DNA of 64,000 nt from Filobasidium wieringae. Lineage: Eukaryota; Basidiomycota; Tremellomycetes; Filobasidiales; Filobasidiaceae. The stretch spans positions 496,001 to 560,000 of the forward strand of contig BCIV01000010.1 of the NCBI GenBank assembly GCA_001600055.1. The letters run 5' to 3'. The notes beneath the pieces were generated by a model, which searched no databases, was not told where the DNA came from, and saw only the letters and a program-made list of their open reading frames with translations. Position numbers and translations under genes: made by a program. Each line of letters opens with the position of its first letter. Position 1 is the stretch's first letter. Below, piece by piece: positions 51,629-62,741 of the stretch.

Positions 51629-52308
51629 CCCTACACCAACGGACTGTATACTCTTGAGGCAAGCTCCTATCCCCCTGCCTGCGGCTCAGCCTATGCAGCC
51701 TGCTCAGTTGCTGACCAACTCACCTACTGGCATCACAGATTGGGTCACCTCAATTTCCGTGAAGTAGTGAGGATGGGCAACGAGGGTCTGCTGGGCAAGG
51801 AGTGGAAGGATGTATCTAGTTTGACCTTGGCTTATGCACAATGTGAAGACTGCATCATGGGCAANNNNNNNNNNNNNNNNNNNNNNNNNNNNNNNNNNNN
51901 NNNNNNNNNNNNNNNNNNNNNNNNNNNNNNNNNNNNNNNNNNNNNNNNNNNNNNNNNNNNNNNNACTACTTTACTTTAGTTCCCTGTTGTGATTCATACT
52001 TATCACTGAATCACAACAGGTATGTTACCTTGTAGTAGTGATGCTCCAAATACTGATCACTGAAACACAACACCCTACACCAACGGACTGTATACTCTTG
52101 AGGCAAGCTCCTATCCCCCTGCCTGCGGCTCAGCCTATGCAGCCTGCTCAGTTGCTGACCAACTCACCTACTGGCATCACAGATTGGGTCACCTCAATTT
52201 CCGTGAAGTAGTGAGGATGGGCAACGAGGGTCTGCTGGGCAAGGAGTGGAAGGATGTATCTAGTTTGACCTTGGCTTATGCACAATGTGAAGACTGCATC
52301 ATGGGCAA
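51521..52308. repeat. 344-bp direct duplication flanking an N gap (probable assembly artefact)
   Basis: Bases 51521-51864 reappear at 51965-52308 at a constant offset of 444, on either side of exactly 100 Ns (51865-51964). The repeated block spans the LTR end, the target duplication and the start of the integrase frame. This is what two unmerged overlapping contig ends would give. Confidence 0.9.
51865..51964. other. Assembly gap (100 N)
   Basis: A run of 100 undetermined bases of fixed scaffold-gap length lies inside the copia element. Confidence 0.99.
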
Positions 52309-54937
52309 AGGCCAGCATCTGCCTTCCCATATCATCATGGAAAGGACTGTCATGCCAAATGAACTGGTTCATGCTGACATCTGTGGTCCTGCCCATACAG
52401 CTTCTCATGGTGGCAGTAAGTACTTCTTGACCTGTTATGATGACCATACCAAGCACGTCAGGATCTACTGCATGAAAGCCAAGTCGGAAGCCTTGCAAAA
52501 GTTCAACAAATACATTGCACTGGTCCAGAACCATTGCAAGGCCACCATCAAGCCAATCCGTAGAGACAATGGAGCCGAGTTCACCTCTCAAGCCTTCCAG
52601 AAACTGCTTGCAGAAAACGGCATACTGGCCAACAAGGTCCCTCCTGATGCTCACTCTCAGAACAGTAGAGTTGAGCAAGCTGATCTGACCATCCTGAATG
52701 CTGTCCATACTCTTCTCACCAACACTAGTTTGCCGCTCACCTTCTGGGCAGAAGCTGCTTCCTATTCTGTACATGTGCGCAACAGGGTCCCTGATGCAAG
52801 GACAAGACGGATTCCCTACTCTGTTTGGTCTGGCCGTGAAGTCAACCATCAGCACATTTGTCCGTTTGGCTGTGACATCTATGTCTGGGATTATACTCAG
52901 ACCAACAAGCTTGAGCCCCGGTTCAAGAAGGGCATCCTGATGGGCTGGGCTGAGGACAGTGAACACACCGTCAAGTACTATGATCCTGCCAACAAGACGT
53001 TCAACTATTCCCATGATGTCATCTTTGCCCTACCTGATCGAGAGGGGGATACAGAGAAACCATCATCATCTATCACTCCGGTCAAGTCAAATAACACCAA
53101 GAACAGCACCAAGGACAAGATCTCTTCACGGAACAGGTATGCTCCGCTAGCAAACTTATCTGATCAAGAAGAAGAAGACCATCTGGATACTCCTCCGCAG
53201 ACTCCAGTGCTTGCTCCCGTTCCAGATCATCAACAGCAACTGCCTCGTCCACAGCGGGTGACTCCTCCCGCAAGACACAGAGAGCCTAGGTACAGGAGAT
53301 CACCTTCTCCTGCCCAGCTGGACAACTACTCCGACTCTGACTTGGAAGAGATCCCTCAGCAAGTGGGAGTCTACCGCCGTCAACCTGCTCAAGCAGCAGA
53401 TGACTCTGACAGCTCTGAGGATCCTCTTGCTATGATGGCCATGGCATTCCTAGCCGACATCACCAATCCCAGGTCATACAGAGAAGCACGTACCTCTGGC
53501 CAGTGGGAGCACTGGAAGATAGCTATGGATGACGAGCTGAGTAAGATGGACAAATACCAAGTGTTTGAGATCACTCCCCGTCTGCCTTCCATGCATGTGC
53601 TCAAAGCACGCTGGGTCTACACCAGGAAGATAGACGGCATCACTGGCAAGGTTGCTGCATACAAGGCCCGCTGGGTAGCCAAAGGCTATGCACAGATCAA
53701 AGGGCTACACTTCAATGACATCCATGCTTCCGTTGTGCACAAGGACTCCATCCGAGTCTTCCTCTCCCTTGTCAACTCACTTGACATGGAATGTGATCAG
53801 GTCGACATCAAGGCCGCTTTCCTGAATGGAGAGCTAGAGGAGACCATCTTCATGGAACCACCTGAAGGTAGTGACATTCCTCACGGCAAGGTCATCCGGC
53901 TCAGGAAGTCTCTCTATGGTCTACGTCAGTCTCCCCGCTGTTTCAACCAGTCCTTTGACAAGTGGATGAAGTCAGAAGGCTTTACTCCTACTCGAGCAGA
54001 TCCATGTCTTTACGTCTACAAACAGGACAAGGTCACCATGCTTGTCTCCGTCCATGTTGATGACCAGCTCATTGCATGCAATGACAGACCGGCTCTCAAT
54101 GCTTTCAAGAAGCGGCTCAATGTACAGTTTGAGTGTACAGACAATGGACCTGTCAACTACTTTTTTGGATTCAATGACATCCATGACAGACAAGCTAGAC
54201 GGCTAGACATCTCCCAGGAGCACTATGTGAAAGCCCTGCTTGAGCGGTTTGACGTGACTAACTGCAACCCAGTCAGGACACCACTTCCTGTGTCATTCAA
54301 GCCAGTCTCTGCTACAGATGAGGAACATGCAGCCGCAAAGGATCTGGACTTTCCTGGACTAGCTGGATCTGTCCTCTACTTGTCCACCATCACCCGGCCA
54401 GACATTACCTTTGCTGCAGGTCTGCTTGCCCACTACGTTAGCAAATGGTCTACAGAGCACTACCATGTCGCAAAACATCTTCCCAGGTACTTGCGAGGTA
54501 CTTCTGACCTCTGCCTATCCTACAACTCTGAGTCCAGCAAGCGGATCACCCTTGGCTATGCTGATACTGACTGGGGTGGGTGTCAAGACACCTGCAGGTC
54601 CACCACTGGCTACCTATTCAAGACTCCTGGAGGTCCCGCTTCTTGGAGAGCAAGACGGCAGCCTACAGTTTCCCTCTCTCCTGCAGAAGTGGAATACATG
54701 TCCTCTGCAGATGCAGCCAAACAGGCATCCTGGCTACGTCTACTACTTGAAGACCTTGGCTTCCCTCCAGGTGACCCAATCACTCTATACAATTACAACA
54801 TGGGTGCCATCCTGCTATCACAGAACCCTGTACACCATGACAGGTCAAAGCACATCTCCTTGCATCACCATTACCTACGGGAGCAAGTGGGAGACAAGTC
54901 GATCGAGCTTGTGCATGTTCCATCCAAGCAGAACCAA

Positions 54938-55487
54938 GTAGAGTTGGCACAAGTTTAACTTGAACGCCTGAATGTGAACAAACAAACGGCTGTTTTTGAA
55001 CGTTTGAACACCTATGAAGTTCAAAATTGAACGCATTCAATTTTAAGAACTTCAATCTGGAGTTCAAGTTTGATACTTTCCAGAATTTTTTATTGAACTC
55101 TACTGAACTTGAACTCAATTTTGGCGGATCGTGGCAAGTTTAAGTGTTGAACTTCCTTTGAACTCTTAAATTTCTATTTGTTTCCCTTCTTAGCCTCCAA
55201 CCAAGGTAGATGACGTATTGCTACGCATAGTAGGCCTCATATGGACACCATACAAAGCTACAGGAACATTTGTTTTTTTTTCTGGAGGCTTTCCTTGACG
55301 GGGCTGAACATCTTGGAAGTTCAAGAGTTTAATGAATTTTTGAACGCCTGAACGCCTAGGAGTTTAAACTTTGAACTCTAAAACTCCTAAGAAGTTCAAG
55401 TTCAAGTTCAAGTTTAACAAAAAAAAACAGTTTTGAACTCGTTTCAACAGGAGTTCAATTGAACTTTTAAACTTCTGCTAACTCTAG
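54938..55487. mobile_element. hAT-like non-autonomous element of TTGAAC repeats
   Basis: The left end reads GTAGAGTTGGCACAAGTTTA; the right end read inward is CTAGAGTTAGCAGAAGTTTA. Both resemble the termini of the 6.1-kb hAT element at 44291-50433. The 550-bp interior consists largely of TTGAAC/GTTCAA motifs with A- and T-tracts and no gene. It replaces the 3' end of the copia pol. Flanking 8-mers do not match, so a deletion or rearrangement followed insertion. Confidence 0.7.
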
Positions 55488-56025
55488 ATAGAATAGGTTC
55501 AACAAAGTTGATATTGATATTGATATTGAACACTTGATATCGCTTGAACCTTAAATAATGATTCTACGTGATCTGCTAGTCAATTTATGTTATCAACTAG
55601 TGTTTCAACAAGAAATAACGGATCTTCTATTGCTCGATGTCCGTGAAAAACATAAAGAAAACAAAGGATTAACAAGGTTGTCTATCCTGATTGTTGGCGA
55701 TCCCAGCGACTACTAGTGAATTGTATGGTATGTAAGAGGTAGCAAAACACAGACAAAAACTCTGATTTGAAGTAAACGGGCCCTTATGTGCTAATTGCAA
55801 CAAGTGAGTAGCGTGAGATGACGCGTCACCTACCGCTCACTACTCTACTACTCTACTATCCTACTAGCACTCGTCGAGATAATGGCACCTAGGGTGATAG
55901 ACGATCCAGATTAAGGGGACGGCACTACACCGAGCTCATGCCATCGAGCTCATTCATCTTCGATTCAGACGCGGTCCAACCAACCGTGCAACAATGACGA
56001 CTGTGACTACAGCTTGAGGGATATC
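55488..56025. other. Intergenic region, GRR1-side promoter
   Basis: No gene was found. A short (TTGATA)n run lies at about 55509-55530 and a CTACTA-rich tract at about 55843-55868. The promoter of the F-box gene should be here. Confidence 0.35.
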
Positions 56026-58586
56026 ATGTCAAGTCTCGGTGATGGGAGCCATTCTTTAAACGCCATGGACCACTTGGCAGCACGTCAGCAACACAGGGAC
56101 TCGTCTACCGATTCGGATAGTCAATCGAGCATCTATCGCCCATTTGGGATACCTGTATCAGAAGAGGAGGCTGACCTGGGCGACAGCTTCTTGCTTGATC
56201 GAGAGACATCGAGCAGTGATCTTGCTCAAGAACAAACAATCTTGGCCGATCGAGCTGCGGTGGAATTGTACAGAAATGAGGATCTTTGGGATGGAATGCG
56301 GCCCGAATCACCCACCTATGCTTCACCTCAAACTGTTGGAAACAGTATTGGAGAGGAGTTACCTCCAGAAATCATTATACAGGCAAGTTTGTCGGTCGAG
56401 GGATCATATAGCACGCTGAATTGTCAGAAGCCTTGCAGATTTTAAGCCATATCCGACGACCCACAGATATTGTGTCGACACTCCTGGTCTCCCGAAGATG
56501 GTGTCGATGCGCTGTAGCGTTCATCTGGAGCAGACCGCAAATTTCTAGCGATCATGTTCTGAGAAGGCTGATCAGGATCATCAATCTGTCAACGGGTCAG
56601 CGCAAGGATCGCATTAACATGTCTCTTGGAACGACATTCCCTTACCACAAGTTGATTAAAAGATTGAACTTCAACCAGCTACAAGGGCGATTACAGGACG
56701 AACATCTCAGACAGTTTCGCTTCTGCACAGCCATAGATAACCTTACGCTTGCAGGTAATAAGTACTTGTCACCTTCCGCTATCAACGCGATGCTGCAGGA
56801 CAAATCAAGCTTGATAACGGCGGATCTGAGCGGAACACGCACGGACGATTCTGTTCTTGATGCCCTCTCCCAGACCGCGAAAGACCTACGGGCTCTTGAT
56901 CTCAGCGGATGCCATCAGTTCACAGAAGTTGGCTTAAAAGCCATCGGAAACAATCTTAGCCTTCTGAAGAGGTTGAAACTTGTACACTCCGGAGAAATCG
57001 CAGTTGATGGTATAGCAGCGGTACTGAGGGGTTGTCCTAACTTGCTGGAAATTGATCTGGGCGGCTCGTCGAATTTATCAGATCACACGATGATCTGCAT
57101 CTGGCTTCTTGGACCTCGACTTAGGGAACTATCGCTGGCAGGGGCGGAAATGATAACCGAATGTGGTTTCCCTGTGTTGTCGGAGTTAAGGTTCGATGCA
57201 AGCGAAGCAAAACCTCCAAACAGCCCGACCGGCACGACTGGATCACATGACCCAGCCTCTATCCTAGAGCCTCCGGCAATAGACTATTCTCTGTTCCGAA
57301 CAGTTCCTCGGCCAATACCCAGAGCAACGTCCTTCGACCGACTCCGTACTGTAGATTTGAACGGGTGCAGCAGCCTGACTGATAAGGCTATAGATGCCTT
57401 GACCTGGAACGCTAGACAAATACGACAGATTACGCTTTCGAAATGTGGACATCTGACTGATGCGAGCTTGCAAAGTTTGACGAGACTTGGTAGGCATCTC
57501 CATCATGTCCATCTTGGCCATGTTCCTCTGTGAGCACGATCTGTCTCTCCTGATATTGACAATATTGACAGACGAAACTCCTTCAGGATTACTGACAGGG
57601 GTATCACGCAACTAGCCAGGGCTTGCAACAGGTTGCGTTATGTCGATTTTGCTGGGGATGCTTTGCTCACGGATCTGTCGATTTCTGAGTTGGCTACTAA
57701 TTGTTCCAAGCTGAAACGCATCGGCTTGGTGAGGGTGAGTACAAGTGCTACTCTGATCACACGCGTTCGCTGCAAGTTCAATTGCACGGAAGATAGGTGG
57801 ATCAAATTACGGATACCGCTATCGCGACTCTAGTCGATCGAAGTGACAGTATCGACAATCTCGAGCGGTTACATCTGTCCTATTGTTAGTATCACGAAGC
57901 AACAGTGTCACGGAACTTTCACTCAATCTTCTTCGGCAGGCAACAATATATCCGTTAAGGCAATCACTTACCTGCTCAAGAACGCTCCGAACTTGACGCA
58001 TCTCAGTCTAACGGATGTTAACGCGTTCAAACTACCGGAAATGCAACGATTTGCACAGCCAGCCCCTACCGTAAGTCATCTGCTCGATTATCGCTATGTT
58101 CTATCGAAATCTGAAGCCACTTGACAGAACTATAATGCAAATCAGAGGGCTGCGTTCTGCGTTTTTTCTGGTCGTGGAGTACGGGAACTACGCAACTGGT
58201 TAGTAGCTAAGGAGACCAGATCTCGGCTGTTGAAGACTCCGAATACCAGATTCGATTGGCCTCCTACCTTCATTCCCCTACAACAACCATCGCGTCCAGG
58301 CCAGGTGCGCTTGCTAACCTGGCATGGCTCCTTATCTCATGACCGGAGGACGGCAAATTCTGCATCAAATGTTTATAGATCTATCACTTGTGGTGCAACC
58401 TTATTACCCGGTCCATCAGAAACAGAAGATCTGGAGCGTCATATGAATGCAATCTCAATATCACGATCGGCGCCTGCTGAGCAAAGCCTATGTCGTGCGG
58501 ACCTCGATCTTCAAACGGCGAGTGATAACGTAGTAGTATCACCGGCTCACCTTCCGGGAACCTCAAATATGGCTCAGGGTCACTGA
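56026..58586 (+). CDS. GRR1: F-box/LRR protein, GRR1-like SCF substrate receptor
   Basis: This is a substrate-recognition subunit of an SCF ubiquitin ligase. Yeast Grr1 controls G1 cyclins and nutrient response. The in-frame ATG at 56026 (MSSLGDGSHSLNAMDHL) is the first after an upstream TTG. The F-box follows across an intron: LPPEIII then ILSHIRRPTDIVSTLLVSRR WCRCAVAFIW. A TFPYHKLIKRLNFNQLQGRL junction leads to leucine-rich repeats with cysteine/LRR signatures (RALDLSGCHQFTEVGLKAI, LRELSLAGAEMITECGF, RTVDLNGCSSLTDKAIDAL, THLSLTDVNAFKLPEM). The C-terminal block AAFCVFSGRGVRELRNWL is typical of fungal Grr1 proteins. Introns at about 57528-57571, 57736-57795, 57888-57939 and 58071-58127 remove stops and join the frame. 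The stop is at 58584. Confidence 0.88.
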
Positions 58587-58919
58587 ATAGGTGCAGGACA
58601 AACGGAAAAGAATGCTTTTCCGGCCATGAGAAACAAACCTTCTTTGCACCACACATCTGTTTTTACATGGCTGATGGTCAGCTCGGAATTTGACATATTC
58701 AGTTGTCGGTGTAGGCAGATGTAATTTTGTACAACTAGTCTTTTGTAACGGTCTCCTGACTGATACACGGGTGGATCCGATGAATACTGGCCGTTATCAA
58801 GATTGTTATACTAGTAGCGCAAGATATTTTTGAATCCGCAGTCTACCATGGTCGAGAATCACCTTTTCTTACTGAGCACATAGATATAGCAGCTACAGTC
58901 AGATCACAATCACTCAGCC
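58587..58919. other. Intergenic region between GRR1 and JJJ1
   Basis: The 333-bp gap holds no gene. It should contain the GRR1 terminator and the JJJ1 promoter. Confidence 0.35.
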
Positions 58920-61173
58920 ATGGGTAACTCTCAGTCCTACTCCGGTCAACAAGCTGAAGGCGGATCCGTGAGAGAGACCCAGAGAAGCCTGGACTACTAT
59001 GAACTCCTAGGCATAGACGAAGATGCGGGTGAGGCTGAGATCAAGGTATGATTGATTTGGTTCTCGCTCACGACTAGGGGTACTGAGATCATCACAACAT
59101 CACAGAGAGCTTTTCGGAGGGCAGCAGTAGGTCATGGTAGATTTGGGATTCGGTGTGCGAGGCTGATTTGTGTGTTGTTGATTTAGCTTAAGCATCATCC
59201 AGACAAAAATCCTGACAATGTGGAAGCTGCTACCAAAATTTTCGCCGATATCCAGCAAGCTTTTGAGGCATGTGTATTCGATCGTCGAGCTGGTTTGTTC
59301 CAGTTCCAGCTGGCTGATCCGATGACCGACTTGTAGGTGCTAAGCGATCCTCAAGTAATTATTGCGAACCCAAACTGCAGTAAACTATGATTTCTGAACA
59401 ATCTGCCCTACTCCTCGATATCACAGGAGAGAGCTTGGTACGACCGCCATCGAAATCAACCTGTCGCTCTAACGGATGATGGTCTGTTTCAACATGTGGC
59501 TAAGGGCGAGCAAGCGCCACCGATAAGCAAGCGAAGGCCAGGTGAACCAGGGGTTACCCTTGAACAGCTCATGCGATTCTTCGATCCCAAACTGGCCCGG
59601 AGGGTAGACGATAGCAAGGATGCAAGTACAAACTGGCGCCCGAAAACTACAGCTGATACGACGTCTTTGTATTTATAGGGATTTTACTCCATTTATCGGT
59701 CCTTGTTCGAGCTTCTATCGTCAGATGAACAGTTGCATGACCCTTCCTATCAGAAATCAAATATACCTCCACCATCTTACCCCTCATTTGGTGACTCCCA
59801 GACCCCGTATGCCCTTCCACAGAACGCTACTCGAGCGGAAAGGCACTTCGGTAGCTGCTGTAAAGACTTCTATACCACTTGGGCCAATTTTCAAACCCAT
59901 AAAGACTTCGAATGGAAATCGACGTGGGAACTGGACTCGACGTATGACAGGAAATCACGCAGGTGAGTATCGTTCCATCGCTTTGTATACGAATTCCAGC
60001 TGATAATAATTTCGTAAAATTTAAAAAAAGGCTCTTGGAAAAGGAAAATAAACGTATGCGTGAAGACACGCGGAAAGAATATAACAATACCGTACGAGAG
60101 CTGGCTACGTTCATTCAGAATCGAGATCCAAGGTACCATGCGTATCAACGCGAGCGAGACCGCGCAAAGAAGGAGGCTGCTCGAAATGGCCCCGGCAAGA
60201 AATCAGTCACAGGAAGTCATAGCCGGACAGCACGAGACAGGCCCGGGTATGCTGCCCATGCCGCTATGTCCAGTCAAGCTAAGCCTGCAGTTCAAGACTT
60301 TGAGGAACAGTTGTGGCAACAGGTGGAAAGGATGGATCAGTTGGACGACGACGACTTCGCCGTCAGCGCAAAACCGCGTAAACCGTCCAACTGGTACACC
60401 GTCGAACAGGAGGAACAGGACGAAAGCGATGAGGGTGAGGACGAATACGAATGTGTTGCTTGTGATAAGGTGTTTGCGAGCGAGCAGTCGTGGTTGAACC
60501 ACGAGCGATCTAAGAAGCACAAGCAGGCTATAGATAAGTGAGTACTTTCCTTTCGGCGGTCCTGACCAGAACGCGCGTCAGCTAAATCGACTGCCCTACT
60601 GAAGATTGCAACGAGAAATGGAGCAAGATGACAAGCTTCTGTTTGGTTCTTCTCCATCGATCGTGGCATCAGATGCCGAACCGGGAACCCCATCTCTGTC
60701 AGAGCTGTCAGGCGACGATCTCGCGGACATCGAATCGCTTGGAACGGTGGGAATTGAAAACGAGGTGCGGGAACTAAAACTTCAGCAAGACGATCACGAC
60801 GTTGTGCAAGACAGCCCATCTCTAGCTGGACATCCGAAACCTACCTCTGAAGGACGTGGCAATGTTGTATCGCACCAAGCTGGGGTTAGTCTCCAAACCT
60901 GCGAAAAGGCAACAAACACCAAGAGAGAGAGACGAAGGGCCAAAGAAAACCGAAAAAAAACGGAGAATCCGACCGATTCGGGTGCTAAGGTATGAAACAT
61001 AGGATTATCATGAAGATCAAGCAATTAAAGGCTGATACAGGGTATACGTTGGATTTCAGCATGTGTGCAATTTCTGTCAAAAACAGTTTCCAAGCAAGAC
61101 TCGATTGTTTGAACACGTGAGAGATGAAGACCACGCCCTTGCCGCCCCAGCAACCAAGAGTAGGCGTAGATGA
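58920..61173 (+). CDS. JJJ1: J-domain protein JJJ1 (60S biogenesis)
   Basis: JJJ1 is a cytosolic Hsp40 that works with Ssa Hsp70 and Rei1 to recycle Arx1 from pre-60S ribosomes. The ATG at 58920 is followed by SLDYYELLGIDEDAGEAEIK. The J domain is completed over small exons: RAFRRAA (59106-59126), LKHHPDKNPDNVEAATKIFA with the HPD motif, and VLSDPQ (59337-59354). Then come ERAWYDRHR, the JJJ1 core (FYSIYRSLFELLSSDEQLHD, FGSCCKDFYTTWANFQTHKD), a charged helix, and C2H2 finger 1 (YECVACDKVFASEQSWLNHE...H). After an acidic linker, C2H2 finger 2 (HVCNFCQKQFPSKTRLFEHV...H) ends KSRRR at the TGA 61171. The intron after QQAFE starts with GC rather than GT. Confidence 0.93.
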
Positions 61174-61247
61174 GATTGGTTGGCACATGCAAAGAGAACT
61201 AGTCATGTATCCAAGTGCAGATCTCCGGAACCGTAGATCTTCGTTGA

Positions 61248-62497
61248 TCATCCAACAACCATGGCGTTCGAACCTGTCGGCTCCCAGCGCCGCGATGGTC
61301 CAGCGGATCGTCCACCTCGACCTCTTCCACGTCCACCCGGAGTGTCTTGCCTCTTAGAATCTGAGACAAAGGTCCCTTGCTTCCGAGCAGCCCAGCCAGC
61401 CAGGTCAGTGGAAGTGTTGTCATTGTCCTGCGAAAGGTTGGGCATAAACGGAGAACATAGCGTCACATTCCCGAAAAGATGCTGATAAACTTACAGATTT
61501 GCCTCTTCTTCCTCCTCTGGCTTTCAACTTCTTCTTCAATGGCTGGCCATCTTGTGTTTCCGCCGCGATGTCCTCATCCTGCTCTTCCCCCTCAACTCCT
61601 TCGCTTTCCCTTTCCTTTCTCTTGACTCGCTGCTCCCCAACCCTCTGGTTACGTTCATCGATTTTCTTTTTCCTTTCGCCGGTCGAACCTCCCCCTCCTG
61701 CAGTCAACTCGACATTGATTCTGTTCCCACCTAATTCCGTATGATGTAATTTGAGTGCTGCCTGTATCGCAAGTGAGGACGGAAACTCGACGAATGCGAT
61801 ACCGCGGGATTGTCCGACAAGATATGCTTTCTCAGGTGCTTGAGGGTCAGACTTGTGGGTCAATAACCGAACGGAAGGTGTATGCCCAGTCTCTCGAGCG
61901 AAATGAGCGGCGATTTCGTCGGATGTCGTTTTGTAAGATAAGTGCCCTGAACATAATTCGTTCGTGAGCTAACGGTTAGGACACCTCTTAACTGTATGTC
62001 CTTGAACGCTTACCGACGAACAGGATGAACCTTTGCTTGATATCTTTCTTTGTACGTTTCTGCTCTTCTCCCGCTAATTTGCCGATCTGTTGCTCGGTCT
62101 TTGTATCTTCTTCTGTCGAGCTGCTGCTCGCTTTCTCTTTGCCTTTCCCATTTTTGGCAGCAGGCCCTCCGGGCGATGGTTTAGCTAGAGAGACAGTCTT
62201 TTGTCCTGACAGCTTGGAAGCCGTTGTCACCTCTTTGGCCTGTTTCTCCCTCAATTTCTTTTCCTTGCTCAATTTACTTTTAGATTTCTTCTTGACATCT
62301 TCGGTTTGGTCAGGCTTCAAATCAAGATTGACATCTGGTAGAGATTCGGTTGCGCCTATAGCGATAGTTGGGCTGTCTTCGTGATCATCAAGTAAGTCGT
62401 GCTCTGGGACGTCTTCTGGCTGTGTGTCTTGCTTCTTCCCCTTCCCCCCTTTCCTGAACGACTGGGTTTTCTGCTGCTTCTTGGTCAGAGTGGACAT
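61248..62497 (-). CDS. NOP6-like RRM nucleolar protein
   Basis: The protein is a probable small-subunit ribosome-biogenesis factor. The ATG at 62497 gives MSTLTKKQQKTQSFRKGGKG, similar to the start of yeast Nop6, followed by an acidic/Lys-rich region. One RRM is split by an intron (about 61950-62013). RNP2 is RFILFVGHLSY, then DEIAAHFARETGHTPSVRLL, and RNP1 is SRGIAFVEF. A Glu/Arg helix and basic LKARGGRRGKS follow. A second intron (GTAAGT at about 61494 to TTCGCAG at about 61429) leads to DNDNTSTDLAGWAARKQGTF and an RGRGRGGR tail, ending MVVG at 61248. It is convergent with JJJ1, 74 bp apart. The family link is by layout rather than strong identity. Confidence 0.75.
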
Positions 62498-62741
62498 TCT
62501 AAGATTAGAACTATACTATCTGGGTTACGTTTATGTGATGCTACGAACGGCCTGGCTTTAGTGGGTCTAGGCATGCTAGGTATTATGATACGTATAGCTT
62601 AGCTGCAGACTGAAATTTAGATATGCGGCTCGAAGTCCACGCTCAAGTGAAGCAAGTCGTCGTACACTTTAGCGACAGTGATCAAGCAAGTTCAAGCACA
62701 TTCTCCTCGATCCATCATTATAGTTCATTCTCGCTTGCAAT
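62498..62741. promoter_or_regulatory. Divergent promoter region (NOP6-like / SRP54)
   Basis: Only 244 bp separate two divergent start codons, one for a ribosome-biogenesis factor and one for SRP54, so both promoters must be compact or shared. No specific element was assigned. Confidence 0.4.

Larger units (their letters stand above)
51215..54957 (+). pseudogene. Ty1/copia retrotransposon pol (truncated, LTR-interrupted)
   Basis: A copia-type pol lacks gag and protease. It starts at ITLNNVLLIPDLGCNLVS, continues to the GAG-pre-integrase HHRLGH...CEDC zinc site, and then the integrase core with Asp in HADICGP, Asp in RRDNGAEF and Glu in NSRVEQAD. The reverse transcriptase shows KARWVAKGYAQIKG, DIKAAFLNGELEE, LYGLRQSPR and the active site SVHVDDQL. 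RNase H shows SLSPAEVEYMSSADAAKQ. The 924-codon frame 52184-54958 covers integrase to RNase H without a stop. The end VHVPSKQNQ is replaced by VELAQV and a stop where another element begins. It is also split at 51405-51628 by a solo LTR and at 51865-51964 by an assembly gap. A 3' LTR was not seen. Confidence 0.85.

Noticed and set aside
51740..51979. Separate short integrase gene before the N gap
   Set aside because: It is the duplicated contig end of the same copia frame that resumes at 52184, not a second gene.
52148..53014. 288-codon minus-strand frame opposite the copia integrase
   Set aside because: It is the antisense shadow of a conserved integrase/pol region and shows no protein family features.
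55017..55481. CRISPR-like regular repeats (TTGAAC/GTTCAA)
   Set aside because: Motifs are short, irregularly spaced and on both strands, without spacers, and the genome is eukaryotic. They fit transposon repeats.
59041..59170. JJJ1 as a pseudogene because the J domain is broken
   Set aside because: Small introns around two microexons restore a complete J domain with HPD.
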